This document shows, in pieces, positions 45,840 to 58,559 of a stretch of DNA of 64,000 bases. Position 1 is the stretch's first letter. Every line of letters begins with the position of its first letter. Source of the stretch: Aquatica leii (Eukaryota > Arthropoda > Insecta > Coleoptera > Lampyridae); assembly GCA_035610365.1 (NCBI GenBank), contig CM069435.1, forward strand, positions 68,073,389 to 68,137,388, written 5' to 3'. Both the position numbers and the translations under genes were made by a program. Under the pieces are notes generated by a model. That model made no database searches and was not told where the DNA came from. It saw only the letters and a list, made by a program, of their open reading frames with translations.

Positions 45840-47855
45840 ATAACGATAACGTAATGTATTCCCCCACGGCAACAAACTACAAAAAGTAACTTTAAAAATG
45901 TAACTATTTTTGTATAAAAGCTATTTATCTTTTAACGATAGGTGACATCGTCCAGGGTCTGTAAATACCAGATTAACTTCGAACTCGATTTCAAGTAATA
46001 GTGCGCAAATTAATTTTTTGAGTGTAATAACAAAAAAAAACTATTTTGTATATCATTTGCAAATTTGCATAAAACTACAAGCGATAAGTTTTCGACAGTT
46101 CTGTGAGCAGTTTCTTTGTCAAATTTTTTGCGCTAAGCTATCGCCATGTTTGTCCCAATACAATATTGTTATCTCAAACAGTGTATTTCTTACTAAGTGT
46201 TATATTTCCATGTCACTTTATATTTACGTATAAATAAATTGTTTTTCAATATTATTACGTCTGCTTTTTATCTCATTTGTTGTTGATACTCCATTATTTT
46301 CTAGATATTATGCTTTCCTAGGTAAAGTGCATTATCACGATGACAATACCATTAGGAAACAAATTTGGAATTAATTATTTTGCAGCTACTAAACAAAGTT
46401 GATATGGTTTATGTATTTTTTACAAATTTAAAATTTATTCGTTTTTCTAGATTTAAATCAGATAGAGTCAATTTAAGTTTGCCTTTAGAAAAGATATCCA
46501 CTATTGTGTGCAAGTGAGGAACTGTAACTTTATTGCCCGGTTGCATAAAGCAAAGTTAACTATGTGGTTTGCTGATGTGGTTGTTAACTACGACATTGGT
46601 CATGAAGTACGTGTAATTTTGCTACTTGACGATCAATCAACAAATTAAATGTTAAAGAGAAAGAAAAAGATGGACCCTGTTTCATTAGAAAATACGGAAG
46701 AAGAGAAAATTGAAAGTGGGAACAGTTTGGGTTGATATTAAAACGTTAGGTACCGTAAGTTTTTTTGTTAAATACCGTTGCATTTTATTAGTGTTAGTTA
46801 GAATAAATCGTGTAAATATTTAGCTTTGAAATAAATTACTTTTAAAAATTCGTTAGAATATGTTTGAAATAAAAAAATTTGAAGACTGATGATTGCATTT
46901 CCGTCGTCAATAAACGTAAAAAGATAGTGGGTTGCAAAAATATTATAGGTTTCGGATACCATCAATGCATACAGTGTTCGATAATGGTCAATCTGTTGTT
47001 ACAAAAAACGAAATTTTAGGAAAGCTGCTAGATCCACAATTGGTACAATTTTGTAGAATTTTAAAGACAGTTTTTCTTTGTGCAGTTCAGGTATATGATA
47101 GATTATAACTCTATCCTTACAATTTATTGCATTAATGATTTGTTATAATAAAACCTTATGTTATACGTAATTGTATTTGTTATCATTACAAACAACAAAG
47201 TATCTTTTATGGCCATAAGTTCTTGACGTGACCATAACTGAGGAAATGTACTTTTTTAAATTATTATTTCATTGCATCATTATGCCAAATATAATACTGT
47301 TGCACTGGGAAACCTTTATAATATGATGTTAAATAATGTCTTCGATTTTTTGTTCTGATTTTTAGTTTTTAATTTTTAATTTAATTTACTCGAGATAGTA
47401 CCGTATTATTCCATAAATTATTAGTTTATAAAAATCATTTATTCTAAAGATTGTAATGCTTATCGAAACTGTAATTATTTTCATTTACAAACTTGTTAGT
47501 TTCTCCTTTTAATTAATCTAACAGGTTATAAATAATTACATATTGTTTCTGTGATAATTGATAATCTGTTATCAGTTATCAGAGTAAAATATATGTTTTA
47601 ATGTTTTGCGATTGACAATAATTCTAAAAGAAATTAAAATATGTAGGTCAATTAAAATGTACAAAATAAAGCTTCATATATTAATACATAACAGTTGTTA
47701 ACATACGTGAAATAAAATATTTATTTATGATTGTTCTTACTAAAAGTTAAACATTAAAAATAATTAGGTGTTTATCATTAAACACGACACGGATTACTAT
47801 AAGATTTTTTGTAATTACAAGTGCGGTTACAGTACCTACCTACGACATATTTATT
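45840..47855. other. AT-rich intron stretch, one orphan coding-like segment
   Basis: No element or host exon recognised. At about 46926-47107 the plus strand is open and reads KNIIGF in one frame, then IPSMHTVFDNGQSVVTKN and EILGKLLDPQLVQFCRIL in the next, followed by KTVFLCAVQ and a donor-like CAG|GTATAT. It has reasonable composition but I recognise no family; it may be an exon of a lost transposon. Confidence 0.35.
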
Positions 47856-47924
47856 TCAAATTTTTGATTGAATTAGATATTTTTGTTTAAAATTTCTAAC
47901 GAAATTATGATTATAAGTAATTAC

Positions 47925-48173
47925 CTTTTTGTTTTTTCTCACTTTCTGTATAAATTCTTCTAAGAACTTAGGGTCATTATTAACATCCCGCACATATCGA
48001 GGAATTTTTGTAATATCGGCAAGCCAACCTAATCCATAACCACCGATGGTACTCCACGTGAGAAATGCGTGTGCGTCTCTTTCTAAATAAAACAAATGTA
48101 GTCCAAAAATGCCACCGAAAAGCCATAGTACATAAGCCCACAAAACACTTTTTTTTTTTTCACTTCTCAACAT
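47925..48173 (-). CDS. wurst/DNAJC22: DNAJC22 (wurst) coding exon 1: TM2 domain
   Basis: The 249-bp exon encodes residues 1-83. The chosen start is the Met at 48173, giving MLRSEKKKSVLWAYVLWLFG. This fits the family, in which the first membrane helix begins within about ten residues; the Met at 48224 would add 17 residues not expected. The TM2 domain follows: two hydrophobic segments with the conserved LWLFGGIFGLHLFYLERD turn and GGYGLGWLADITKIPRYV. The exon ends in KVRKNKK and a consensus-like donor AAAG|GTAATT. It is phase 0 and joins exon 2 almost 40 kb away. The divergent neighbour CCDC102A starts 7.6 kb upstream. The domain looks intact; the 5' UTR was not placed. Confidence 0.95.
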
Positions 48174-49985
48174 TTTGACGCAATGTTTTTTCACACTAAA
48201 ACCGATGATTTGGTAAATAAACACTAATAAAACCTTATGGCACTATCCTTTGTATACAGTTTAATCTAATCCACACATTTAATTTTCACATTAATGCATC
48301 GTTGAGGAGTACCGTAATCGAGGTACTCTAGGAATAATTAAAGTTAAAATGAAAAAGTATATGACACGCAAGCAAATAAATGATTTGTAGAAGATAAGAC
48401 GCCTTCACAGGTATAACTATGACGTACACGTTGTCTTATGCCGTTGGTTTCATTATGTTTGAAGCAACAAGGTAAAGTCAGGTAACGCGTAACGGTACCG
48501 CCGCTTCAAAGAATTATATATACACACAAATAAACCATCGAGTTAGGACGTTCTTAACCCAAATTTTGAAACAGGCGTAAGTTTTATTACTTACTAGATT
48601 ATCTTATAATCACTGCAGCTTATTCTGATTTAAACAGTATAGGTACTAGGCAGAACGCTATTTTGTCCTTGACCCTTGTTCGCCATTACACGTCGCTTTA
48701 GTTAAATACCTGTTCTTGTTTTTAAATATAGATTTGCAATAGGATACCCGCTATCTTACTGATATATGCGTAATTCGAAATTTTTTTATTTTATTATGTT
48801 GACTTAAGCTTAAAATATGGATACTATAAGGAATGTTTATTAATGACGTGTACTACATACATTGGCTATAAAATCGAAACTTGTTTATAGTAACGTTTTT
48901 GTGAAACCAGATTACAAATAGTTTAATATTTAAACAATAGATATAACGATTCATTGAAGATTTGTGCATATAATATTTTAGAATAACGAACTTAAGAAAA
49001 TCAATCAGATGTAAGCAGATGTTATTAAAATATTCATTTAGTTATTCACGTAACTGACAAAATTATTACAATGTTATTGTCTTTTATTAATTGTACAAAG
49101 TTTTTGTCTACTCTATTAAAGTTTACTTTTGTACCAGTATTGTGTGTAATGCAATCTAAATCGTGTAAAGATAAATAAAATGACACAAACAAGTTACTGA
49201 AAAAACTGCGGTTTTCTCTTTAATCTTAAAAAAATTTGACGTAGCCACTACGTTCTAGATTACCAACAGCAACAAAGAATCTATGACGGTAATCTCCAAA
49301 GCTACTAATGATTGCGACTATCAAACCATTTTATGTTCATTGACTGAAAACAAGAACAACTAAATTCAACAATGAATTCTTATTTTGAAAGCAGTTCGTC
49401 CGATAGCTCTAAACTGAAGGTTATTTTTATAAAAACAACTCAATGTTACTGAAAAATAAATTCCTTCGATTCATTATAACTATTATTACTAAAGTTTTTA
49501 CTTTTTTATTTTGTCTTTATCAAATTTTTGTTTTGTTCCGCATTCTTTTTTTTCGTAAAACAACTTCAAAGGAAAGTTTAAATTGAATCTTTTACCATAA
49601 CACTAATTTATTGTAAGAACTGCACAAAAAATTAATTATCATTTTTTTAATACATTCGTTTCTCTGACAACCTTAACGAAATATAAAAGTTAATTGGTCT
49701 ATAAAACACTATTAGTTCAAATAAAACGTCTATTCAAAATAAAATATCAGCCGTAAATTTTTCTTTTCTTCTTGAAGCAGTTGTCACAAAAGTTTTTTAG
49801 TACACTGTTTTAACTACAATCTTAATTTACTCTTAAAATTGTTAAAAATTATGAGTAAAAACTGTTAACCTTTATGTGACTAACACTTGTACAAATAATT
49901 GATTTATTAACTTTTATACAAAATAACGCATAACATTGTTCATTTTATTAATAATGGAAGTTATCGCTTCTTATTCATGCGCGCA
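48174..49985. promoter_or_regulatory. 5' flank of DNAJC22, no specific element identified
   Basis: Sequence upstream of the DNAJC22 start codon, expected to hold the 5' UTR and promoter. A slightly less AT-rich patch lies at 48430-48700. No CpG island, TATA box or recognisable binding-site cluster could be assigned with confidence, and no other gene or transposon was recognised. Confidence 0.3.
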
Positions 49986-49989
49986 TTAC

Positions 49990-52850
49990 CTATTGTCAGC
50001 CATGAGCGGAGTAGCTTAATGGTTTGTTACATGCTCCCCCTTTGTACCACACGTATGTCCCGGGTATGGGGCAACGGAAGTATTGGTACAGCAACTACAC
50101 GGTGGTTTTACTGTCCTTCGACGGCGACCCCGGCAGTACTTCTTGTCTTTCGCTGATAGGTTTCGTCAGATTCGGTTAAGAGGTCAGTGGAGTCAGCTAA
50201 AGACACTGGGTTGCGTAGTCGTCTTCGTCTTCGTATTGGTTGCGTAGGCGATAGCGGATTTTCATCAGTATCATCAATTTAAGGTGTTAACGCCGAAACG
50301 TGATATTTACCAATATTTTACATGTGGTAGGTGACAATACTCTGTGAATTTGGTATGGCCCATCGCGGCGCGGTGCGAAGTTAGATGTTTCAGTTAAAAT
50401 CATTTAATATATAGGTATTCACTAGCACTCTATCGTCAATTTCAAACGTTAAGGATTGGCGATGTGAGACTTTATATTGATTTTGGCGGTCTTGAGACGT
50501 TTCATGTTTATCAGGTGCTTTACTTAGCGCACGATTAAGTGTACGTAGACACGGAGTTATTTGATTCACGAAATTACATTGTTTACTACAGATCGCAAAT
50601 CACGAGTTACATCATCAGGTGTTCGAAGTTCACGACCGAAAATAAGATAAACAGGAGTGTAACCGGTAGAATCTCATTTTTCCGTGTTCATTTTACAGCT
50701 CCAACAAACTGCGATCCATTATCACTAATTACACGCCTTGGTACTGCATACCGTAAAATGATTGCATCAATGAGGCATCGAGTTGTGCTCGATAATGCAG
50801 TAGCGGATTCGAGAGCAAAGATTTCAATACATCTGCTTGCGATTTCTTCGACAATGAATATCCAACAATAACCATGTTGAGTCGTTGGAAAGAGACCAAA
50901 CAAGTTCATCAAGAGCACTTCGAATCGTTGCGGCTGTATTGGTGTTTGTAGTAAACCGGCTCGCTTTAAGTTTTTCGCCTTGACACGTTAGCAGTCGATA
51001 TACATACTGGTGTAATCAGCAATTACTCATCTCATGTCTGTCCTGAAATTTCTTCATGTTATGCGCTGATAAGTCCATTCAGCACCTTAATGACATTTCT
51101 GAATCGTGGTATTCACAAAGTATATAGGGTACCCTAGTTTTAGAAACTACTAATTGTGGTTTTTATTTATCGATCTCTGGAGTGTATTTGTACAGCACTT
51201 CATTTGATATAACATATCTTCTTTCGGATTATTTCTTTAGGTCAATGTTGGCTTCAAAAAAAAATATCTATATCTCTATCTATATCAAGATCATCTTGTG
51301 GTGATCGAAATATCGTGTCTTCTATGACATTTTTCTTTCCAGTAATATAATCAATTCAAAGATCAAAAGACATTAGTTGGAGTGCCCACCTTGTCAAACG
51401 CCTCTTGGGAGACTTAAGAGACATGAGCCACTTCAACGTTCGAACATTGGTTTGTACAATTGTGGTGGCGCCCACGAGGTAACCTCAGAACTTTTGAACT
51501 CACCAAACAACATCAGAGAGTGCATCACGTTTGGTTGTATTATAATTACACTTTGCTGAATTAAATAAACTAGACGCGTATTCGTAGTTACTTGCGTCTG
51601 TTCGTAAGATATAATGGAATCGATTGCCGGAGAATTGGAGCTGCACGTAACAAATTTTTCAATTTGGTAAAAGTTTTGGTTTGCTCAAGTCCCCATGACC
51701 ATTTGACGTTTTTCTATGTCAAGGTGGACAGTGGTTTCGCTACTAGCGAAAAGATCTCGATAAACAGTCGAAACCATAAAAAGGTTTGTAGAAACCTGAT
51801 AAGTTCTTTCGCATTGCTTTGTCTTTGTTTGATCGTACACCTTGCAGAGAAAGTATGTGTCCCAAATAGTGTACTTTCTGACAACAGAATGAGCACTTTT
51901 TTTTGTTAAAAGTTAACTTAAATTATAAAAGTCAAGTCGTTCGAACGTCCTTTTAAATCTAAATTACGATCTGATCGCCCAAGTAAGCAAGTAGAACGAT
52001 GTCTTGCAACCTAGATAAAAATCTGTCTATTAGCCTCTGGAATGTTGATGGGTCATTCCGAAAATCAAAAAACTTACGTAAGTATCTGTACGTACCAAAC
52101 GGAGTGACAAACTCAGTTTAGTCTCTATCTGATAATTAAACATTTACTAGATGATAACCGCATTTTAGGTACAACTCAATCATATAATGGTTTTTTTTGC
52201 TGCATAGAAGATATCATCGATACGTGAAATTGGGTACCTATCTGCGCGTAATGGCATTTAAAACTCTGTAATCAACTGTTACTCGCACACCATCATTTAT
52301 TTTTGGAACCAGGACAACTGGAGCAGCATAACGGCAATTCACATTCTTCAATGTATCCATCTTAGAGAAGTTTGTCTAATTCTTGACGTAAAAGTTCCTT
52401 TTTAGTTTCAGACATTCTGTATGGAAGCACTGCAATCGGAGTTTTATCCAATCAGACAATTGAGTGTTCTGACTCGTTGCTTCGATGTGTTGTACAAAGT
52501 TCGAATGAAATTCGAGCAAAAGGCAGTCTAACTGTTTTCGTTCTTTTGGGGTTAGTTTAATTCCTTCGTCACTTCTCAGTGATACGTCATTAGACTGTAC
52601 TTTGTTTAAGAAACATAAGATGTCTTTCGCAAAAGCAAACGCATGTTGCGGATTTTTTAAAAAATAATATTCGTTATTTGGTATGTCTAGGATTATGTTG
52701 GCATCTCAAATGAAATCTTTTCCAAAATGATCGTAGGGTAAATAGAATCACAGCTATTAAGATACCGCGCGTCTACAAGTCTGATGACCTTGATGAGAAT
52801 AGATTTCTTAAGCATGATCTTAAAGTTATCGTAAAGATCAAGTCGCAAGA
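49990..52850 (-). mobile_element. Ty3/gypsy element C, pol 3' half with LTR start
   Basis: Minus-strand Ty3/gypsy copy. It carries reverse transcriptase/RNase H (about 52640-51380; KELIRFLQTFLWFRLFIE, SLVAKPLSTLT) and integrase (about 51050-50560; HGYCWIFIVEEIASRCIE, RRVISDNGSQFVGAV). A purine tract AAAGGGGGAGCA (plus strand about 50030-50042) is followed in the minus direction by TGTAAC, which looks like the polypurine tract and 3' LTR start; the LTR end was not located. It differs in sequence from the gypsy copies at 1 kb and 9-14 kb. The copy is broken with many breaks and lacks its 5' part; it appears old. Confidence 0.85.
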
Positions 52851-54211
52851 GGTATAAAAATAAAAAAAACTGCTTTCTAATAAAGTAAAAACGTTTTAGA
52901 ACACTTTTTTAAAATATTTCAATATCAATGTTTAAATGAGATGCTTTTAAAACGCAACAAAAATATTTCTTTAAAAAACATTTTCAATTTAAACTATTTT
53001 AAAATGTTGTAACGTTTTTAAAACATGAATAAAACGTTACCTTGCTGATTGGGGTAATGCAAAAATTCACAGACGAGATTTTAAGTAATTTTCTTTAAAC
53101 AAAATTGAGATCACATATGTTCTTGCCTAGAGATTTTTCAATTTCACTATAAAAAAATAATCCATTTGCTATTTCATCGAGTTGGGGGAAAAGTAGAGCA
53201 CCTGAAATTTTTTTACATGTGTATATTTAAAATAGTCTATTCTATTAACGCTGGTCAGCGAGATTTTGCTGCGAGCGTGCTCAATAAACCAATCATCATT
53301 GTTTATGTTGTAATAACTTAGTCATCCAGATCGCATTTTTATTACATCACTTTTACGTTATTTGAGTAACGTACTCTACGAAATCACGAGTGCTTTCCTG
53401 TACTTGAGTGTGTGAACCTACATATGACAGCAAAAAATAATTTTTATGTGAACTTTTAGTTTGATGATGATGACAAAAATACGGAAATTATAAAACAATA
53501 GTAACACAAAATAGAATATAGTTTTTGCGGCTGTATAAAAAAAACTTGCTAAATGAGATGGCAGAAATTTAGCAACGTTAGTTTTAGAAAATAATACTTA
53601 CGTTAATTTAACGTTATTGGTCGTTTATAATTTTTTGAAAGTTTAGTGTACGTTGCTTACTTTATAATAATAAATAATAGTTTTATTTAAATAGAACCAT
53701 CTGTTGGAAAGAATAAACTTAAAAGAAACTTCTCCAGTTATTTAGCTTTTATACAAATGCAATACACATATAACAAACACATAATAATACGTCAAAAACG
53801 TGTTATAAAATGTAAATGTCACATCACAGACACATAAAATGTGCAGTTGTCCATATCATGAAATTAAATTAAATTTTTATTAACTTACATCTTTTTTTTT
53901 AAGAACCAACACTTTTCAATATTTTGAGCAAGTACTATGTTTACATAAAATAGTGACATTCTAATCATGAATTTGGTGGCGTAAGGAAAATACTATGTAA
54001 TTATTTTTGTTTAAAAATATACTTGATTGTTTATAACTTTACATTCTTGTGATATTATTGTTATAAAAGTTTGAGTTTACGAATGTAAGGATTATACAGA
54101 TTATGCTCGCTCTTAATTGTTAATGTAATGTAATTGTTGTATTTATTTCTTTAGTTTATATAAAAATAAGTACATTTACATAGTTTAAACTTGATTTAGT
54201 TATAGAAGTTA
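52851..54211. other. AT-rich stretch, no gene recognised
   Basis: Between gypsy element C and the 54.2-kb TIR element. There are multiple poly-A/poly-T runs and AAAACGTT-like motifs (52880-53040) but no coding similarity on either strand and no clear terminal repeats. Confidence 0.5.
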
Positions 54212-54219
54212 GGTTTAAT

Positions 54220-55121
54220 CATAGAGAAACAAAGGGGAAGAGTATCAACTATTATATACAAATGTGACCGTTAGTTCTAAAAACCGTCCTTCGGGGCGTT
54301 GGTGGGCAATTTTGTAGGTGCGCAACGTTAATAAGATTGGTTCAGTTTCTCGCTAAGTTTCTAACCTTGTTCGGGTGAGTATTGTTTAAATGTAATTATT
54401 AAATAAATATATTATAATATTTACTAGTTTTGAGTATAATCTTAATCAAAATTAATATATAATTATGCAAATGAATATCAACATCCAATGATTCTAATAT
54501 TTTTCAAGTTTGTTATTTACAATTATCTTAACCTTAATCGACATTACACATAATACCCATGTTAATTATTTATAATTATTGTAAAATATGATTATTAATT
54601 TAAATTATGTTTCCTATTCCAATAGATTATACATCGTCCTATTGTTCAACACGATTTATTCAAAAAAATTTGGTGAACAACTAGCATTGGAGTTATCACT
54701 GCCGGTCCAAAGCTCGGATGAAAGAGGAGGGAATATAAACATGAATTCACTAAGATTCAAGAAAGATCGTAGAACCAACAATGATGAACAACATTTAATA
54801 TGATCTGAAGACAACACCCGCATAATATTGATCAGGAAATGTTTGTTGTAGATTATATATTCGTTATTCATTGTTTTTAAATGTACTATTATATTTTGTG
54901 TATGTAATAAACTGTTAATTACTAATTTTATTTTTGTTTATTTGTATATAAATTAATATTTACTTTTGAATTTAATTGGAAACGCGCGCTTTTGTTGTTG
55001 GTAAAGTAGAATTATTTATTATCATTTGACACCGTTTTAGTTCTAAAAACCGCCCTTCGGGGCGTTGTAACGTCCGAAAAATTTGTACAGAGTTGATACT
55101 CTTCCCCTTTGTTTCTCTATG
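54220..55121. mobile_element. 902-bp TIR element with perfect ends and 8-bp target duplication
   Basis: The ends are perfect 30-bp inverted repeats (54220-54249 and 55092-55121) starting CATAGAGAAACAAAGGGGAA. Identical 8-mers GGTTTAAT flank them (54212-54219 and 55122-55129). An 8-bp duplication suggests the hAT superfamily, although the tip is not the usual CAGG type. A second repeat, TTCTAAAAACCGYCCTTCGG, lies near both ends in direct orientation and can fold into a CGCCC-TTCG-GGGCG hairpin. The interior has an exon-like layout (see the 54588-54802 entry). Perfect ends and duplication indicate a recent insertion. Confidence 0.88.
54588..54802 (+). other. Exon-like open frame inside the 54.2-kb element
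   Basis: A splice-donor-like GG|GTGAGT occurs at about 54374 after a less AT-rich leader, and an acceptor-like CCAATAG at about 54625. The sequence downstream is open and reads LYIVLLFNTIYSKKFGEQLA, LELSLPVQSSDERGGNIN and MNSLRFKKDRRTNNDEQHLI, then a stop. An AATAAA follows near 54906. The tail is charged and hydrophilic; no domain is recognised. It could be captured host exon sequence or remains of the element's own gene. Confidence 0.35.
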
Positions 55122-55129
55122 GGTTTAAT

Positions 55130-55821
55130 GTATAAATGTTTGTTTTATTGCGGTAAAAATACTTATTCAGAGAATTTAACCAAAGCAATATGACTTAAAT
55201 GTTTCTTAATATGTTTTTTAAAACTAAATTTTTGTATACGTTGGAAAACTGATCTTTGTAATGGATTTACGAAAACCAAAACAAGAATAAAACATGAAAC
55301 CAAACCGAGTAAAACATAAACAAACAGTCATGTTGTTGACAATTATACAGTAACAAAGTCATAGTACAAAACTACAGAAATATGTAATCTACAAAAATTT
55401 AAAAAAAACTGTAGCTATAAAATATGTGCTTTTATAAGAAAAAACTAAATAAAGATTTCACAAAACACAAATTATTTACTATACGACAAAATTTTAACTT
55501 ATGATTTAGAATTTTAAGGTTGTAGCAAAATATTTTTTTTATATAATTTGTTGTTTGATGACTAATTGATTTGTTTAGTTTAAAATTCTAAAGAAAGTAG
55601 TAATAACATAATAGTGGAACAATAGACTTTAGTATTATGTGTAACCGGTGCATTAGTTTAGATATTTATCTGGTAACTTTTTATTTGTAAGGTTATAATG
55701 GTGTGTTTTTAAGATAATTGCTATACATACCAAATTTAAAAGACCCAAATTATTTTTTAATGAAATAAATATATTTAGTACAAATAATTAAATGTGATAA
55801 AGAAATCTAAGGTGCACTAAA
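55130..55821. promoter_or_regulatory. 5' flank of CCDC102A
   Basis: AT-rich sequence upstream of the CCDC102A start codon, expected to hold its promoter and 5' UTR. The start context is GCACTAAAATGGC, an A-rich context usual for insects. No defined promoter motif was identified. The TIR element ending at 55121 lies less than 0.7 kb from the start codon and could have supplied regulatory sequence. Confidence 0.35.
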
Positions 55822-55929
55822 ATGGCTCAAAGTACAAGTGGAACATCCTCTAGACGACACGTAAGAGATCAAGACACAGCTTCTGTAGCCTCCTCAAGAT
55901 ACACAGACACAGAATGGGAAGCAAAGGAA
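55822..55929 (+). CDS. CCDC102A: CCDC102A coding exon 1
   Basis: A 108-bp phase-0 exon encoding 36 residues, MAQSTSGTSSRRHVRDQDTA through YTDTEWEAKE. The Ser/Thr-rich, probably disordered start followed by W-E-A-K-E matches the lead into the first coiled coil of CCDC102A. The donor is GAA|GTAAGT, a perfect consensus. The intron to exon 2 is only 49 bp (55930-55978). The start codon is the first Met of the open frame; no upstream in-frame Met competes. Confidence 0.9.
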
Positions 55930-55978
55930 GTAAGTAAATTTCAAGTTTTACAAGTAAATAAACGCATCTTTGTTTTAG

Positions 55979-56668
<690 letters not shown>

Positions 56669-56719
56669 TAAGTCGTTGGCTTTTGTATGAATTTTTGTAG
56701 TAATGCAAATTTTATTAAG

Positions 56720-56945
56720 GGAAAAAATACAATTGAATCGTAATGTCGAGAAGTTGTCAGGTGAGTGTCAAGAAGCTAAAGAAAAATGCGAAGAATTACG
56801 ACAAGCTAGACAAGATGCAGTTCGCGAGTTATTGTCTCTTCAGGATCAACATCAAGAAGAAGTACAACTTATCAAAGCAGATCTACAGGATGAAGCTAAT
56901 TCCAGAGAAGGGATGGATCGTAGGATAAATGATTTAAGGGCTGAG
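56720..56945 (+). CDS. CCDC102A: CCDC102A coding exon 3: coiled coil
   Basis: The 226-bp exon completes the split Glu codon and encodes residues 267-341: EKIQLNRNVEKLSGECQEAK, CEELRQARQDAVRELLSLQD, QEEVQLIKADLQDEANSREG and RRINDLRAE. The heptad-rich, charged composition fits the continuous coiled coil. The acceptor chosen is TTATTAAG|G at 56718-56719, because it restores the reading frame after LQIERE; the TAG at 56699-56700 would put exon 3 in a frame that stops. The intron is 52 bp (56668-56719). The donor is GAG|GTAAAT. Confidence 0.9.
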
Positions 56946-58559
56946 GTAAATAACTGAATTGAATAAGTCGATATTCATTTATGTGAGTATTAAGAGATCA
57001 ATCTATAGGATTGTTTCTTGGCTGTATACAAAGTCAACTTGAATTAGAGGCCTCTTATAAGCACTAATTTTCAGAGTCTAGCAAAAAATTTGTTTCTACA
57101 CAGCTATACAAATTTTAAGTCAGTTTTCCTTATATGTAAATCTTTGGTTTAGTGTATGGTGACAGCATAAAATAAGAGTCAAAATTCTATCACGTGGTGG
57201 CGCTTTTGATTTTTTTGGTCCAATTGATATGACCTTTAGCCATCTTCTTGGAGTTGAAATCAAAAATGAATTAAAATAAAGTTCTCGAGAACCTAGAACA
57301 AATTGCATTGCGTGCTATATGTGAAGGGAGATTATTATAGATTTTTAAAATTCTGTTTAAAAAAAATGAAATAAAATCCAACTCAGAAGAAATATTTTAT
57401 ATTTTTTATACAATAATGCGCTGTCATCTGCAGATGTTTTTGAGTACTTTTCTGAAGTACGTTCTATCTAAGAAGTCTTTTCTAGACATTAATGTTTGTG
57501 AGCACGTTTTTATTCTTTTTTAGTTCGTTATATGATTTTTTAAATAAAATTAAAGTAGTGGTTGATATAATACATGTGGGCATTTTTTTATACAAGCAAA
57601 TGTGCCTGTTTTCTGAGAGGTTGGTGCTTTCTCTGAGTAACGTTATCTCTATTTTTTAACTGTTTGGCCAAGATTTCTTTCTAGTGGTGATTTTATCGCC
57701 TCTAATTCGATCTGAATGTGTTTTTTGTAATTCTTTATAATATTTCCATCTCTATTGTTTCTCTTTCTAGTAGTCTGTGGGTTCTACTATCGGTCACGGA
57801 CGAGGAGGTCCCTACTAAAATTTGATGTATTGGTAAAAACATCGCTTGTTACTACAAATACAGTGTTCTCTTACAAGCTTTCGTAATTAAGTTTGAAACT
57901 TTCATAAAGCACACTTCTGATATTTTAGCTCATCATTAAAATAGAAAACTATGTTCCAAGTAATGTTGTTTATTGTTGAAAATATAATTTAAAAGTTTAT
58001 TATTTATTTTTAGTAATAATAAAACATATTGTAAAAATATCTAATGAACATACCCGAAAAAAAAAGCTTTCACAGTTGCATGCTGTTTTAAAACAAAATT
58101 TGTATTACATACAATGGTACTGTATTTTTTACTTCATTTACTATAACACTTTTAGTGCACTAGCAGCGACGTTTTTCAACTCTCGTCAAAAAAGTAAAAC
58201 AAAAAGATTTAACAAGTGGCGCTTCCTTTAAACACCGTCTAAACTTTAAAGCGAAACGCAACTCTATACGGAAGGTAGCAGCCTGATTCTGCAATGAACT
58301 GACTCTCGAGGAAGGTAGGGTACCTCAGCCGGGAGAGAATAGTCACGAACGAGCTAACCTTGTGTTAACTTCTAAGTTATGGCTGGTGGACAGATTTTCG
58401 TCGTGTGAATCAGTAGTTTAATGGAAAAGGGTTTACAAAGCACGATAGAGAATAGATCAATTTGAAGATCGTTATAGAAGTTTCTGTATATGACAATTCT
58501 GGTTTAGTTATCTCTAGAAATTTGGTTGCTAGCTGAAAGCGAGGTTACTTGGACAGTGA

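Larger units (their letters stand above)
8136..47924 (-). other. wurst/DNAJC22: Giant first intron of DNAJC22 (39,789 bp), filled with transposons
   Basis: The donor is AAAG|GTAATT at 47925/47924 and the acceptor is TTTCAG|CC at 8136/8135, both on the minus strand. Both flanking exons are phase 0, and the joined protein reads KNKK-PPFSTSRF as expected for the family. No host exon was recognised inside on either strand. The intron holds at least fifteen transposon copies or pieces, listed individually. Stretches where I see nothing coding and no clear element: 8136-9050, 14876-15392, 15715-18250 (except the hairpin at 16529), 25340-26650, 29772-32180, 35131-35690, 38461-40187 and 45840-47855. 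Confidence 0.85.

Noticed and set aside
56699-56703. Acceptor at 56699-56700 for CCDC102A exon 3
   Set aside because: Using it puts the exon in a frame that soon stops; the AG at 56718-56719 restores the conserved reading.
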